Below the pieces are notes generated by a model, which was given only the letters and a program-made list of their open reading frames with translations, did not search any database and was not told the DNA's origin. A DNA stretch of 64,000 bases from Moraxellaceae bacterium (GTDB lineage Bacteria > Pseudomonadota > Gammaproteobacteria > Pseudomonadales > Moraxellaceae): assembly GCA_029237815.1 (NCBI GenBank), contig JAQZBP010000001.1, forward strand, positions 310,001 to 374,000, read 5' to 3'. This document shows, piece after piece, positions 29,920-42,483 of the stretch; position 1 is the stretch's first letter; each line of letters begins with the position of its first letter. The translations under genes were made by a program, and so were the position numbers.

Positions 29920-30402
29920 TCAGCGTCCCGGCAGGGTGTAGCGCCGCAACGCCATCATCACGGTCGGCCAGAGCAGCGCGCTGCCCAGCGCCGGCAGCCA
30001 GTAGAGCATTGACGCCGGCGGGGTCGCGACGATGCCGAGCAGGATGCGCTTCGCGATCAGGCTGGCGAACACCACCGCCAGCACGAGGCCGCTGGTCTGC
30101 CACAGGGAGAAAACGGTGACCCAGCGCCAGGACAGCCGCACCATCCAGGCCACCAGCGCCAGCACCAGCGCATGCACGCCGAAGGGCGTGCCAAAGAGCA
30201 CGTCCATCAATATGCCGAGGAAGAAGCCCGCCCAGATTCCCATGATGCCGGGCGCATTCATCGCCCAGAAGATCAGCACCATCGTGACAAATTCCGGACG
30301 CCAGTAGGCAAGCGCCTGGGGCAACGGCAACACGGCCAGGACGAAGGCCAGAAAGAAGCTCAGCGGCAGGGCAATCACCGGAACATGCGCATTTCTAGCC
30401 AT
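29920..30402 (-). CDS. mreD: Rod shape-determining protein MreD
   Basis: A 160-residue inner-membrane protein with about five transmembrane helices and the family GFFLGILMDVLFGTPFGVHAL stretch (from about residue 65). MreD works with MreB, MreC, RodA and PBP2 in lateral wall growth. It starts at the ATG overlapping the mreC stop by 8 nt, with GGAGG 5 nt upstream. A 219-bp gap without a clear gene separates it from maf. Confidence 0.94.
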   Translation of the reverse strand: MARNAHVPVIALPLSFFLAFVLAVLPLPQALAYWRPEFVTMVLIFWAMNAPGIMGIWAGFFLGILMDVLFGTPFGVHALVLALVAWMVRLSWRWVTVFSLWQTSGLVLAVVFASLIAKRILLGIVATPPASMLYWLPALGSALLWPTVMMALRRYTLPGR

Positions 30403-31291
30403 TGACGCCTCCATGGGCAGGCGCTGGAGCATCCGGTGCCACCGGGGCGGCCGGCGTCGGCTGCTGGGGGCGACTGTAGAGCATCAGTACGTGGCGGCTG
30501 CGGTCCAGCTCGGCCACCGGCTTGACCTGTATCTCGGCGAATTCGCTGGAGCCGGTCTTGCTCACCTTGGCCACCACGCCCACCGGATAGCCGGCCGGAA
30601 AGCGCAGCCCCAGTCCCGAGCTCAGCAACAGGTCGCCTTCTTTCATGTCCGCCGATTCCGGCACGTACTGCAACACCAGGCGGTCGATGTCGCCGGAGCC
30701 GGCGAGGATGGCGCGCACGCCGTTGCGCGCCACGCGGACCGGCAGCGCATGCTCGCGGTCGGCGATCAGCATGACGCGCGACACCTGCGGACCGACCTCG
30801 ATGACCTGCCCCATGATGCCGCGCGCATCGAGCACGGTCTGGCCCTGGTAGATACCATCGGGCGTGCCCTTGTTGACCAGCACGATGTGGCGCAGGGGAT
30901 CGGCATCGACCCCGATGATTTCGGCGATGAGCACACGCCCGTCCACGACGATGGTGGAATCGATCAAGCCGCGCAGGCGCGCGTTTTCGGCAGCAAGTTC
31001 GGAAAACTTCTGCAGGCGGCCGGAGAGCACGAGCAGCTGGCTCTTGAGGTATCTGTTTTCCTCGCGCACCGCCTCGTCGCTCATGGTCGCGGTCACCAGC
31101 CACTCGGTGAAACGGCCGGGCCAGCTCATGACTTCGTAGACAGGCGAGAGCAGCCCGTTCAGCTGGAAGCGAACGGGGTCGGTCACGCTCTTGAAGCGCG
31201 CATCGACGAACATCAGGGTGATGGCAAGCAAGGTCGCGAACAGCAGCCGGTAGCCACCGCTGGACTTCTTGCTGAACAGGTTGTTTTCGAT
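30395..31291 (-). CDS. mreC: Rod shape-determining protein MreC; start codon uncertain
   Basis: MreC is the bitopic periplasmic scaffold of the elongasome. The visible protein has an N-terminal membrane helix (YRLLFATLLAITLMFVDARF), a coiled coil with LENARLRGL-like heptads, and the beta domain with GLGLRFPAGYPVGVV. The first usual start codon is TTG at 31231, but that would cut the membrane helix in half. The frame is open without ATG/GTG/TTG back to a TAA near 31320. ATC at 31291 has GGGAG 8 nt upstream, and CTG lies at 31279. I extend to 31291 (298 aa) as the best guess; from TTG it would be 278 aa. Confidence 0.85.
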   Translation of the reverse strand: MENNLFSKKSSGGYRLLFATLLAITLMFVDARFKSVTDPVRFQLNGLLSPVYEVMSWPGRFTEWLVTATMSDEAVREENRYLKSQLLVLSGRLQKFSELAAENARLRGLIDSTIVVDGRVLIAEIIGVDADPLRHIVLVNKGTPDGIYQGQTVLDARGIMGQVIEVGPQVSRVMLIADREHALPVRVARNGVRAILAGSGDIDRLVLQYVPESADMKEGDLLLSSGLGLRFPAGYPVGVVAKVSKTGSSEFAEIQVKPVAELDRSRHVLMLYSRPQQPTPAAPVAPDAPAPAHGGVNG

Positions 31292-31328
31292 GACCTTATC
31301 TCCCGAATCTGCGTTCGGAGCTTAAAAC

Positions 31329-31355
31329 AACGAGCCGGCAAAAAGCCGGCTCGTT
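31329..31355 (-). terminator. Hairpin between mreB and mreC
   Basis: A perfect 11-bp stem (31329-31339 / 31345-31355, 5-nt loop) reads on the minus strand into GTTTTAA, shortly before mreC. It is likely a partial terminator that lowers mreCD expression relative to mreB. Confidence 0.75.
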
Positions 31356-31464
31356 TTCTCACTTTGATCCGTCTCCGGGCAAGACGCCCGGCAGGTCAAG
31401 GCGAGGCCGAAAGCACGCACCGACGACCGCGGCCCAGCCCGCTGGGCGACCGCCGTCGCGCCGG

Positions 31465-32640
<1,176 letters not shown>

Positions 32641-32736
32641 CTAACTCTAAACAAACGAGGTCCTTTGGACAAGCTGCGAACTGTGCTAATTTGCCGAGCC
32701 TTACGCGTTCCCAACAATTCTTTCCCGAGCAATTCC

Positions 32737-33024
32737 ATGAGCCTGACTGCCGCCGATGTGGCCAAGATTGCCCATCTCGCCCGCCTTCAGTTGAGCGCCG
32801 AAGAAGAGGGGCGGGTCACCGACCGACTGAACGACATCCTGCACCTGGTCGACCAGCTCCAGGCGGCTCACACCGCCGGGGTGGAACCGATGGCCCACCC
32901 GATGGACGCCACCCAGCCCCTCCGCGAGGACATCGTGACCGAGGCCAACCGCCGCGAGACCTACCAGGCCATCGCCCCGGCGACGGAGGCCGGCCTCTAC
33001 CTCGTCCCCAAGGTCATCGAATAA
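32737..33024 (+). CDS. gatC: Asp/Glu-tRNA amidotransferase subunit C
   Basis: A 95-residue GatC, which wraps around and stabilises GatA in the GatCAB amidotransferase. It has the family core [16 protein letters not shown] and [17 protein letters not shown]. The start MSLTAADV is chosen because upstream in-frame codons lie in the mreB/gatC promoter region. The gene leads gatC-gatA-gatB. Confidence 0.95.
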   Translation: MSLTAADVAKIAHLARLQLSAEEEGRVTDRLNDILHLVDQLQAAHTAGVEPMAHPMDATQPLREDIVTEANRRETYQAIAPATEAGLYLVPKVIE

Positions 33025-33118
33025 ATCTACCCAATTACTGGAAGGGCCTCCCCGTCCCGCTTCACATTCCCGGGAAGCGACAGCAAGGCGGATGAGGAGG
33101 CACCGGAGCCCACTGCAC

Positions 33119-34588
<1,470 letters not shown>

Positions 34589-34598
34589 GGACGACAGC

Positions 34599-36047
34599 AT
34601 GACCTGGGAAGTTGTTATCGGCCTGGAAATCCACGTCCAGCTCAACACGAAATCCAAGATTTTCTCCGGCTCCGCCACCGCCTTCGGTGCCGAGCCCAAC
34701 ACACAGGCCAGCCTGATCGACCTCGGCATGCCCGGCGTGCTGCCGGTGCTGAACAAGGAAGCCGTGCGCAACGCGGTCCGCTTCGGCCTCGGCATCAACG
34801 CCGCGATCGGCCGCAAGAGCGTGTTTGCCCGCAAGAACTATTTCTATCCCGACCTGCCCAAGGGCTACCAGATTTCGCAGATGGACCTGCCCATCGTCGG
34901 CAAGGGCTTTATCGACATTGCGCTCGATGACGGCAAGACCAAGCGCGTCAACATCACCCGGGCCCATCTCGAAGAGGATGCCGGCAAGTCACTGCACGAA
35001 GACTTCTCGGGCATGACCGGCATCGACCTCAATCGCGCCGGCACGCCGCTGCTGGAAATCGTGTCGGAGCCGGACATGCGCTCGGCGAAGGAGGCCGTGG
35101 CTTATGCCAAGGCCATCCACGCGCTGATCCGCTACCTGGACATCTCCGATGGCAACATGGCCGAAGGCTCCATGCGCTGCGACTGCAACGTCTCGATCCG
35201 CCGGAAGGGCGAGGAGAAGTTCGGCACGCGTCGTGAAATCAAGAACGTGAACTCCTTCAAGTTCATCGAGAAGGCGATCAATTCCGAAATCGAATGGCAG
35301 ATCGACGAACTGGAGTCTGGCCGCGCCATTCATCAGGCCACCGTGCTCTACGATCCGGCGAGCAACAAGACACGCGCCATGCGCAGCAAGGAAGAAGCCA
35401 ACGACTACCGCTACTTCCCCGACCCCGACCTGCTGCCGGTGGTGCTTGACGAGCAACTGATCGACGACATTCGCAGCAAGCTGCCGGAACTGCCCGTGGC
35501 CAAACGCGAGCGCTTCATCAGCGTCTACGGCCTGCCCGAGTACGATGCCGGCGTGCTGGTGTCCGATCGCGAGCTCGCCGACTACTTCGAAGCGACGGTG
35601 AAAGCCGCCAACGGTGCCGCAAAGCAGGCCTCCAACTGGGTCATGATGGACGTTCTGGGCGGCCTCAACCGTACCGAGTCGGAGATCAGCGACTGCCCGG
35701 TGACGCCGGCGCAGCTCGGCGGCCTCATCAACCGCATCAACGACAACACCATCTCCGGCAAGATCGGCAAGCAGGTGTTCCAGGCGCTGTGGGACGGCGA
35801 AGGCGCCAGCGCCGACGAGGTCATCGAGAAGCAGGGGCTCAAGCAGGAGTCGGACTCCGGCGCCATCGAGGCACTGATCGACGGCGTGATCGCCGCCAAT
35901 CCGCAGCAGGTGGACCAGTACCGCGCTGCCGAAGAGGCCAAGCGCGGCAAGATGTTCGGCTTCTTTGTCGGCCAGGTGATGAAGGTGTCGCAGGGCAAGG
36001 CCAATCCCGCCCAGGTCAACGAGCTGCTGAAGAAAAAGCTCGGCTGA
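34599..36047 (+). CDS. gatB: Asp/Glu-tRNA amidotransferase subunit B
   Basis: A 482-residue GatB, the kinase/transamidase subunit that activates the tRNA-bound acid and transfers ammonia. It starts [20 protein letters not shown], shows the [13 protein letters not shown] region and ends with a YqeY-like helical tail ([10 protein letters not shown]). GAGGA precedes the ATG, 10 bp after gatA. The operon ends in a strong terminator. Confidence 0.96.
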   Translation: MTWEVVIGLEIHVQLNTKSKIFSGSATAFGAEPNTQASLIDLGMPGVLPVLNKEAVRNAVRFGLGINAAIGRKSVFARKNYFYPDLPKGYQISQMDLPIVGKGFIDIALDDGKTKRVNITRAHLEEDAGKSLHEDFSGMTGIDLNRAGTPLLEIVSEPDMRSAKEAVAYAKAIHALIRYLDISDGNMAEGSMRCDCNVSIRRKGEEKFGTRREIKNVNSFKFIEKAINSEIEWQIDELESGRAIHQATVLYDPASNKTRAMRSKEEANDYRYFPDPDLLPVVLDEQLIDDIRSKLPELPVAKRERFISVYGLPEYDAGVLVSDRELADYFEATVKAANGAAKQASNWVMMDVLGGLNRTESEISDCPVTPAQLGGLINRINDNTISGKIGKQVFQALWDGEGASADEVIEKQGLKQESDSGAIEALIDGVIAANPQQVDQYRAAEEAKRGKMFGFFVGQVMKVSQGKANPAQVNELLKKKLG

Positions 36048-36064
36048 TCGCGCCACGTGCCACG

Positions 36065-36091
36065 AAAAAGCCCCGCAATGCGGGGCTTTTT
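36065..36091 (+). terminator. Terminator after gatB
   Basis: A perfect 12-bp stem (36065-36076 / 36080-36091, loop AAT) ends in five T, and A residues on the other arm make it bidirectional. It lies between the convergent gatB and VOC genes. Confidence 0.93.
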
Positions 36092-36121
36092 CATTCAGTG
36101 ACGCAAGTCCTGCAAAATAAA

Positions 36122-36601
36122 TCAGGTCGGCACGATAGAAGAGAACACCTCTTCCATACGCGCGGAGAGCTGCTCTGCCGTCACGTTCTCGATATGGCTC
36201 GCAAGCGTCCAGACATAGCCGAAGGGATCCTCGACCTGACCGGCACGGTCGCCGTAGAACTTGTTCTCCAGCGGACGCACCGGCCGCGCACCGGCCGCCA
36301 CCGCACTGGCGTATACGGAGTCGACGTCCTCCACGTAGATCAGCAGGCTCACCGGCGTGCCGCCTATAGCCTCGGGGCTACGGGCGCCGAGGCCGGGGAA
36401 CTCGTCGGCGATCATGAGGATGCTGTCGCCGATTTCCAGCTCGGCATGGCCGATGCCACCGCCGGGCGCGGGCAGGCAAAGCCGGGGCTTCGCACCGAAG
36501 GCCTTCTGGTAGAAGGCCATGGCCCGCGCCGCGCCTTTCACAATGAGATAAGGGGTCACGCTGTGGTAGCCGTCCGGGACGGCCTTGATGTTCCTTTCCA
36601 T
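36122..36601 (-). CDS. VOC-family (glyoxalase/PhnB-like) protein
   Basis: A 159-residue vicinal-oxygen-chelate fold protein of the PhnB/YciB type. It has two beta-alpha-beta modules, with YLIVKGAARAMAFYQKAFGA in the first half and NKFYGDRAGQVEDPFGYVW in the second; the latter ends in the typical DPFGxxW motif. Such proteins bind diverse ligands, and no function can be given. It follows the ABC1-kinase gene on the same strand with a 118-bp gap. Confidence 0.9.
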   Translation of the reverse strand: MERNIKAVPDGYHSVTPYLIVKGAARAMAFYQKAFGAKPRLCLPAPGGGIGHAELEIGDSILMIADEFPGLGARSPEAIGGTPVSLLIYVEDVDSVYASAVAAGARPVRPLENKFYGDRAGQVEDPFGYVWTLASHIENVTAEQLSARMEEVFSSIVPT

Positions 36602-36719
36602 GGTTACTGCTCCTTGCTGGATGATGCCGTTGGCGTCCTGCCAACCCGTTGTCCATTCCCCCGGAGAATCGGCCAGCGCGACTAAATATGCCGCCCTGTC
36701 CGGCTCCTCGAAAAACGCA

Positions 36720-38024
36720 TCAGTGCAGCAGATGCGGATTCTTGCCGTCGCCCATCATGGCGATGCGGTCGTCGGCGAACACATTCAGATCGGGCGCGAG
36801 AATCTTCACGTAGCGATCGAAATAGAGGATCTGTTTCAGCAGCAGGGCGAAGGCACGCGGAAAGCGGATGCCGTGCCGCTCGCCCGCCGCCACGATGTCC
36901 AGCATGATGCGGTTGATCTCGTTGTCGTTCACCGCGCCATTCAGGACATGCTCGGGATCGACCAGCGTGAAGCTGCTGTAGAGCGCCTCGAGGTCGCGCG
37001 TGAGCGCGTCGACATTCACGGTGCGCCGCGTCATGCCGATGCGCGTCATGCTCTCCGCCATCTTGCGGAAATCACCGTCCGTGAGCGATTCCACGAAGGC
37101 ATGGGTTGCTTCCCATGTATCGGGATTGATGCGGCCAACAATGCCGAAATCAATGAAGCCGAGGCGACCATCCGTGAGCACCATCAGGTTGCCAGCGTGG
37201 AGATCCGCATGGAAGCTCTCGCACAGCATGAGACTGGAAAACCAGGTGTTCATGGCCGTGATCAGGGTGCCCGCCGGATCGCGTGTGTACTTCTTGATGG
37301 TCTCGAGATCCGTCAACGGCACGCCATAGAAGCGCTCCATGGTCAGCACGCGCAGACTGGAGGCCTGCTCGTAGACCTTCGGCGCGATTGCGCTCTCGTT
37401 GCCGGTGCGCTTGAGGAACTCGTTGAAGTCGCGGATGTTGCGCGCCTCCTTGAAGAAATCCGTTTCCTCCATCATGCAGGCCTGGATTTCCGACACGATG
37501 GCGGAGAGCGAGGCGAACTTGATCTTGGGAAACACCATCTCCACGATCTTTGCCGTGAAATAAAGAAAGTTGAGATCCGTGAGCAGGATATTCTCGACGC
37601 CCGGCTTCTGGATCTTGATCACCACCTGCTCGCCGGAGACGAGGCGCGCGGCGTGCACCTGGGCGATCGATGCCGAGGCCAGCGGTTTCTCGTCGATCTC
37701 CGCGAAGATCTCGCCGAGGGGACGCTTCAGCTCGCGCTCCAGCACGGCGCGCATGACGTCAAAGGGAAGCGGCGTCGTCTTGTCCAGGCAATGCTGGAAC
37801 TCGGTGACGTAGGCCTCCGGGAAAAGTGAGGGCGAACTTGCCACAAACTGTCCCAGCTTGACGTAGGTGGCGCCCAGTTTCTCAAAGGTCTGGCGCAGCA
37901 GGCGCGGGGTTGGCGGCCGGTCGCCGAGCAACCAGCCGACGCCGGCGCCGGCCAGCACCGAGCCGGTCTGGGTCAGTCGCAGCAATCCCTTCAGCGCATT
38001 CCCGAAATTCGCGTAACGATTCAT
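36720..38024 (-). CDS. ABC1/UbiB-family atypical kinase
   Basis: A 434-residue ADCK/UbiB-like protein. Landmarks are the N-terminal KLGQ motif (YVKLGQFVASSPSLFP), the alanine-rich loop ASIAQVHAA, the ion-pair region VVIKIQKPGV, the catalytic loop HADLHAGNLM and the metal-binding FIDFG. Family members support ubiquinone biosynthesis or membrane-lipid homeostasis. It is shorter than E. coli UbiB (546) and lacks the C-terminal double membrane segment, so I do not name it ubiB. AGAGGGAAG precedes the chosen ATG. Confidence 0.9.
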   Translation of the reverse strand: MNRYANFGNALKGLLRLTQTGSVLAGAGVGWLLGDRPPTPRLLRQTFEKLGATYVKLGQFVASSPSLFPEAYVTEFQHCLDKTTPLPFDVMRAVLERELKRPLGEIFAEIDEKPLASASIAQVHAARLVSGEQVVIKIQKPGVENILLTDLNFLYFTAKIVEMVFPKIKFASLSAIVSEIQACMMEETDFFKEARNIRDFNEFLKRTGNESAIAPKVYEQASSLRVLTMERFYGVPLTDLETIKKYTRDPAGTLITAMNTWFSSLMLCESFHADLHAGNLMVLTDGRLGFIDFGIVGRINPDTWEATHAFVESLTDGDFRKMAESMTRIGMTRRTVNVDALTRDLEALYSSFTLVDPEHVLNGAVNDNEINRIMLDIVAAGERHGIRFPRAFALLLKQILYFDRYVKILAPDLNVFADDRIAMMGDGKNPHLLH

Positions 38025-38173
38025 CAACTTCCCTCTTCTACCACTGGACGCGCCGCAATGAGGCGGCACGCAAGACAACAAGAAAACGTGATACCGGTTT
38101 GCAGCCTGCAGGCCGCTGTCATGGCCTTCAGACCATAGTCCAGCGGACCGCAACAGTGACTACGCTGCAGGTA

Positions 38174-38941
38174 TTAATGCGCCTCCGCGGGACGCTGTAC
38201 CCCACACACTGCGCAGGCGGCATCACGCGGCACCACCAGCGTTCGCATCGCCATGTTCGCCGCCTCCCAGAGCCAGAGCCGGCCCACCAGAGGCTGGCCA
38301 ACGCCCGTCAGCAGCTTCAGCGCCTCGGTGGCCGCCAGGGTTCCCGCCACACCCACCACTGGCGCCAGGACGCCGGACTCGGCGCAGGCGGCCGCGGCTT
38401 CGTCGACATCGGGGTAGAGGCAGCGATAGCAGGGCGAGTCCGGACGGCGCGCATCGAATACAGCGAGCTGCGCGGAGAAACCGATGGCCGCCGCGCTTAC
38501 CAGCGGCCTGCCTCCGGCCACGCACGCGGAATTGACCAGATCGCGTGTCGCGAAGTTGTCACAGCCGTCAACGACAAGATCGACGGAGGCCACCAGCTCC
38601 GCGGCATTGTCGGGACTAAGTAGTACTCCGGATTCCCGGATGCGCACATGCGGATTCTGTAAGCGAAGTCGCTCGGCAGCGACAGCCGTCTTGAGCCGGC
38701 CAATGTCCGCCGCGCAGAACAGCACCTGCCGCTGCAGGTTGCTCGCGTCCACGGTGTCGAAATCCACCAGCAGCAACTCGCCCACGCCCGCCGCCGCCAG
38801 GTAGAGGGCGACCGGGCAGCCGATGCCGCCCAGCCCGACCACCATGACACGCGCCCGCTTCAGCTTTTCCTGCGCCGCCACATCGAATTCGGGCAGCATG
38901 ATCTGGCGCGAATAGCGCAGCAGCTCGTCATCGCTCAGCAC
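38174..38941 (-). CDS. moeB: MoeB/ThiF/HesA-type adenylyltransferase
   Basis: A 255-residue E1-like enzyme that adenylates the C-terminal glycine of a ubiquitin-like sulfur carrier (MoaD or ThiS). The nucleotide loop is [14 protein letters not shown], followed by [14 protein letters not shown]. Zn-binding cysteine pairs are in CYRCLYP and CAVCG. In the prmC-moeB context the name moeB fits, though ThiF cannot be excluded. It starts with GTG, overlapping the prmC stop by 7 nt. Confidence 0.9.
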   Translation of the reverse strand: MLSDDELLRYSRQIMLPEFDVAAQEKLKRARVMVVGLGGIGCPVALYLAAAGVGELLLVDFDTVDASNLQRQVLFCAADIGRLKTAVAAERLRLQNPHVRIRESGVLLSPDNAAELVASVDLVVDGCDNFATRDLVNSACVAGGRPLVSAAAIGFSAQLAVFDARRPDSPCYRCLYPDVDEAAAACAESGVLAPVVGVAGTLAATEALKLLTGVGQPLVGRLWLWEAANMAMRTLVVPRDAACAVCGVQRPAEAH

Positions 38942-39774
38942 GGCAGGCGGCCTCCCGTGATGCGATCCTGCCCGGCCAGGTCACGGCGGGTTTCAATCGC
39001 AATGAAGGCCTGCTCTGCCAGCAGTGCACGTACGGCAGACCCCTGCGCATAGCCATGCTCCAGCAGCAGCCAGCCGCCCGCCACCAGATGCCCTGGCGCG
39101 GCGGCGACGATACGGCGCAGGTCGGCAAGACCGTCCTCGCCTGCGGCAAGTGCGCTGAGCGGCTCGAAGCGCAGGTCGCCCTGCGCCAGATGGGGATCGT
39201 CCACGGCGATGTAGGGCGGATTGGACAGCAGCAGGTCAAAGCGGCGGCCCAGAAGTGCCGAGAACCAGTTGCTCTCGAGCAGCTCCACGTCAAGTGCCAG
39301 CGCATGCGCGTTTGCGCGGGCCACTTTCAGGGCACCCGCCGACGCATCCACCGCCACCACTTGGCAACCCGGACGCTCCTTCTTCACAGCCAGCGCGATG
39401 GCGCCGCTGCCGGTCCCGAGATCCAGCACCTGCATCGCGGCCTGTGGCGCCAACAGCTCCAGTGCCCACTCCACCATGAGTTCGGTCTCGGGACGCGGAA
39501 TCAGCGTTGCGCCATTCACCAGCAGATCGAGCGACCAGAAGCCACGCGCGCCAGTGATATAGGCCACTGGATCGCCGGCCAGGCGGCGCTGCAGGGCTGC
39601 CTCGAAATCACGTTGCTCCTGCTCCCCGAGGGCCGCATCGGCGTAGGCGCGCAGCCAGGCACGATCCCGCTCGAGGACATGCTGCAGCAGGCAGTCGGCA
39701 TCGATGCGCGCGCTCGGCGACACATCGGCAAGCCGCCGACCGGCCTCGGCCAGCGCCTCGCCCACCGTAGTCAT
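38935..39774 (-). CDS. prmC: Release factor glutamine methyltransferase
   Basis: A 279-residue SAM-dependent N5-glutamine methyltransferase that methylates the GGQ glutamine of RF1 and RF2. It has the SAM motif [14 protein letters not shown] and catalytic SNPPYI, plus the N-terminal helical domain that recognises release factors. The start overlaps the prfA stop (ATGA), so enzyme and substrate are coupled. Confidence 0.95.
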   Translation of the reverse strand: MTTVGEALAEAGRRLADVSPSARIDADCLLQHVLERDRAWLRAYADAALGEQEQRDFEAALQRRLAGDPVAYITGARGFWSLDLLVNGATLIPRPETELMVEWALELLAPQAAMQVLDLGTGSGAIALAVKKERPGCQVVAVDASAGALKVARANAHALALDVELLESNWFSALLGRRFDLLLSNPPYIAVDDPHLAQGDLRFEPLSALAAGEDGLADLRRIVAAAPGHLVAGGWLLLEHGYAQGSAVRALLAEQAFIAIETRRDLAGQDRITGGRLPC

Positions 39775-40856
39775 GCCGCGCTCTCCGACAGCTGCGCGAG
39801 CTGGTCGGCCTGGTATTCCCTGGCTAGCGCCGCCAGCACTTCATCGAGGTCGCCCTCGATGATGCGATCCAGCGAATACAGCGTGAGGTTGATGCGGTGG
39901 TCGGTCAGCCGGCCCTGCGGAAAATTGTAGGTGCGGATGCGCTCGGAACGATCCCCAGAACCGACGAGGTCACGCCGCAGCGAGGCCTGCGCCTCGTGCT
40001 GCTCGGCCTGCCGCGAGGCCAGCAGCTTCGCCGCCAGCAGGCTCAGGGCGCGGGCCTTGTTCTTGTGCTGCGAGCGCTCGTCCTGGCACTCCACGGTGAT
40101 GCCGGTGGGCAGGTGCACGATGCGGATGGCGGAGTCAGTGGTGTTCACATGCTGGCCGCCGGCGCCCGAAGAGCGGAAGGTATCGATGCGCAAGTCTTCC
40201 TTGCGGATGTCGATGCTCTCGACCTCCTCAACCTCCGGCAGCACGGCCACGGTACAGGCCGACGTGTGGATGCGGCCCTGCGATTCCGTCGCCGGCACGC
40301 GCTGCACGCGATGTACGCCAGATTCGAACTTGAGGCGCGCATAGACATTCTCGCCTTCCACTCTCGCGATGACTTCCTTGTAGCCGCCATGCTCACCGGC
40401 ACTGGCCGAGACGATCTCCACGCGCCAGCGCTGCCGTTCGGCGTAGCGCGCGTACATGCGGAAGAGATCACCAGCGAAGATCGCGGCCTCGTCGCCCCCC
40501 GTTCCGGCGCGGACTTCCAGCCACACGTTGCAGCTGTCGTTCGGATCCTTGGGCAACATGGCCCGCTCGAGGTCGCCCTGCAATGCTTCGATCTGCAGCA
40601 CGCAGCTTTTCACTTCCTGCTCGGCAAGCTCGCGAAAGTCGGGATCTTTCAGCAGCGCACGCGCGTCGGCCTCGCCCTGCTCGGCCGTGCGTAGCGCGGC
40701 GAAGGCCGCCACCACCGGTTCGAGTTCGGCATGCTCTTTCGACAGCTTGCGGTAGCGGTCGTTGTCGGCGAGCACGGCAGGATCGGCCAGCAGGGCGCTG
40801 ACTTCCTCCGCGCGCTCGACCAGCAGCTCCAGCTTGTGGCGCAGCGAAGATTTCAT
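39771..40856 (-). CDS. prfA: Peptide chain release factor 1
   Basis: A 361-residue class I release factor for UAA and UAG. The catalytic GGQ is in [14 protein letters not shown]. The stop-codon-reading region fits RF1, with the [15 protein letters not shown] stretch. It overlaps hemA upstream (ATGA) and prmC downstream, giving the conserved hemA-prfA-prmC unit. Confidence 0.97.
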   Translation of the reverse strand: MKSSLRHKLELLVERAEEVSALLADPAVLADNDRYRKLSKEHAELEPVVAAFAALRTAEQGEADARALLKDPDFRELAEQEVKSCVLQIEALQGDLERAMLPKDPNDSCNVWLEVRAGTGGDEAAIFAGDLFRMYARYAERQRWRVEIVSASAGEHGGYKEVIARVEGENVYARLKFESGVHRVQRVPATESQGRIHTSACTVAVLPEVEEVESIDIRKEDLRIDTFRSSGAGGQHVNTTDSAIRIVHLPTGITVECQDERSQHKNKARALSLLAAKLLASRQAEQHEAQASLRRDLVGSGDRSERIRTYNFPQGRLTDHRINLTLYSLDRIIEGDLDEVLAALAREYQADQLAQLSESAA

Positions 40857-42178
40857 GCCGCGTCACCGCCACGTGACGCACCGGATTCATCGCCAGGCTT
40901 GTCGGCAGACGCCTTTTCGTCCACTTCGCTGCGCAAGCCGAGCAGCTCGGCCGCCCAGGCCATTTTCTCGGCCTCGCCTTCCGCGGCCGCCTTCTTCAGC
41001 GCAAGGCTGGGCGCATGCAGGAACTTGTTCGTGAGGGCGCGGCTGAATCGCTCGATCACCTCGCGCGGGTCGGCGCCCTTCGCCAGGCTGGCGACTGCGC
41101 GCTCGGTTTCCTGCACGCGCAACGCCTCGGCTTGCTGGCGGTAGGCCATCACAGTGGCGGCGGCGCCCTGCTCGCGGCGCGCCGTCATGAACTGGGTGGC
41201 ACGCGCGATCACGAGCGCCTCGGCGGCCACCGCGGCTTCGCGGCGGGAGCGCATGTTTTCTTCCACCACCGACTGCAGGTCGTCGACCGTATACAGATAA
41301 ACATCCTGCAGTTCCGCCACCTCCGGCTCGATATCGCGGGGCACGGCGATGTCGACCATGAACACGGGCTTGTGCCGGCGCCGCTTCAGGGCGCTTTCCA
41401 CCATGCCCTTGCCGAGCAGCGGAAGCGGCGAGGCGGTGGAGGAGATCACGATGTCGGCATGCACCAGCGCCTCGGGGATTTCCTCCAGCGACACGGCGCG
41501 CCCGCCGAACTGCTGCGCCAGCGCCAGACCGCGCGAGAGCGTGCGGTTGGCCACCGTTATCCTGGTCACGCCCTGCTCGTACAGGTGCTTGCCCACGAGC
41601 TCGATCATCTCGCCGGCGCCGATCAGCAGCGCCTCGGCGTCGCGTAGGTCGGCAAATATCTGCCGCGCCATCTGCACGGCGGCAAAGCCAACGGATACCG
41701 GATTGGCACCAATGGCCGTTTCCGTGCGGATCTGCTTGGCGGCGGCGAAAGTGGCCTGGAACAGCCGCTCCAGTGAAGGCCCGAGAGTGCCGGCGGCAGC
41801 GGCCTGCGAGTAGGCAGTCTTCATCTGCCCGAGGATCTGCGGCTCGCCGAGCACCATGGAGTCAAGACCTGCGGCCACGCGGAACATGTGCCGTACGGCT
41901 TCTTCATCTTCGTACTGGTAGATGCTGCGCGAGATCTCATCGAGGGCGAGATGGCGGTGGCGCGACAGCCAGCCGAGCAGCGCAGTGGTGTTCTCAGCCG
42001 AGAGCCGACCATAGAACTCGGTGCGGTTGCAGGTCGAGAGGATGGCGATCTCGCTCACGCCGGCTTCCGCCAGGGCGGCGCGCAGGGCCGCCTCCAGCGT
42101 TTCGGGCGTGAAGGCGACTTTCTCGCGCAGGTCGAGCGAAGCCGTCTTGTGGTTGATGCCGAGCGCCAGAAACCCCAT
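40853..42178 (-). CDS. hemA: Glutamyl-tRNA reductase
   Basis: A 441-residue enzyme reducing glutamyl-tRNA to glutamate-1-semialdehyde with NADPH, the first step of C5-pathway tetrapyrrole synthesis. Catalytic Cys50 is in [10 protein letters not shown]. The NADPH domain includes [11 protein letters not shown] and the C-terminal dimerisation helix follows. The start [15 protein letters not shown] is preferred over a TTG 15 codons upstream. The C-terminal tail is Lys/Glu/Ala-rich and longer than in E. coli (418). Confidence 0.95.
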   Translation of the reverse strand: MGFLALGINHKTASLDLREKVAFTPETLEAALRAALAEAGVSEIAILSTCNRTEFYGRLSAENTTALLGWLSRHRHLALDEISRSIYQYEDEEAVRHMFRVAAGLDSMVLGEPQILGQMKTAYSQAAAAGTLGPSLERLFQATFAAAKQIRTETAIGANPVSVGFAAVQMARQIFADLRDAEALLIGAGEMIELVGKHLYEQGVTRITVANRTLSRGLALAQQFGGRAVSLEEIPEALVHADIVISSTASPLPLLGKGMVESALKRRRHKPVFMVDIAVPRDIEPEVAELQDVYLYTVDDLQSVVEENMRSRREAAVAAEALVIARATQFMTARREQGAAATVMAYRQQAEALRVQETERAVASLAKGADPREVIERFSRALTNKFLHAPSLALKKAAAEGEAEKMAWAAELLGLRSEVDEKASADKPGDESGASRGGDAA

Positions 42179-42483
42179 GCCTAACCCGTGTGCCGAAGCC
42201 GTGCCGTGAACAGCGACCTGCAAGGCCGCTTGAATATGTGCCGCGCAGGTACCGCCGCAAGAAAACCCCGGGCCGGGCCGGCCGAGCGGAAGCGGCGGGA
42301 GCCCGGGCTGGAAAGGAGGCGGATTTTGCGGGATAGGCGCAGCAAAGACAAACCGCCGCCCCCTCCCGAAGGGGCGACTACCCGCCTGTCACAGGCACTC
42401 GATGGCGACGGAGCCTCTTTTTTGCCAAGATGACCTCCTTTCCTGTCCGTCCGCGGGCTCCCATCCAGATACGCAGTCCCGAC
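42179..42483. other. 305-bp divergent region between hemA and the TPR gene
   Basis: This region must hold promoters for hemA (minus) and the TPR-lolB-ispE operon (plus). It contains a small hairpin (42357-42362 / 42371-42376). It also holds two distant exactly complementary 10-mers, GGAAAGGAGG (42310-42319) and CCTCCTTTCC (42434-42443). I find no reliable -35/-10 pair and no gene. Confidence 0.5.

Noticed and set aside
42430-42483. Upstream ATG for the TPR lipoprotein
   Set aside because: It would put charged and Pro-rich residues before the lipoprotein signal; the ATG at 42484 gives a clean lipobox.
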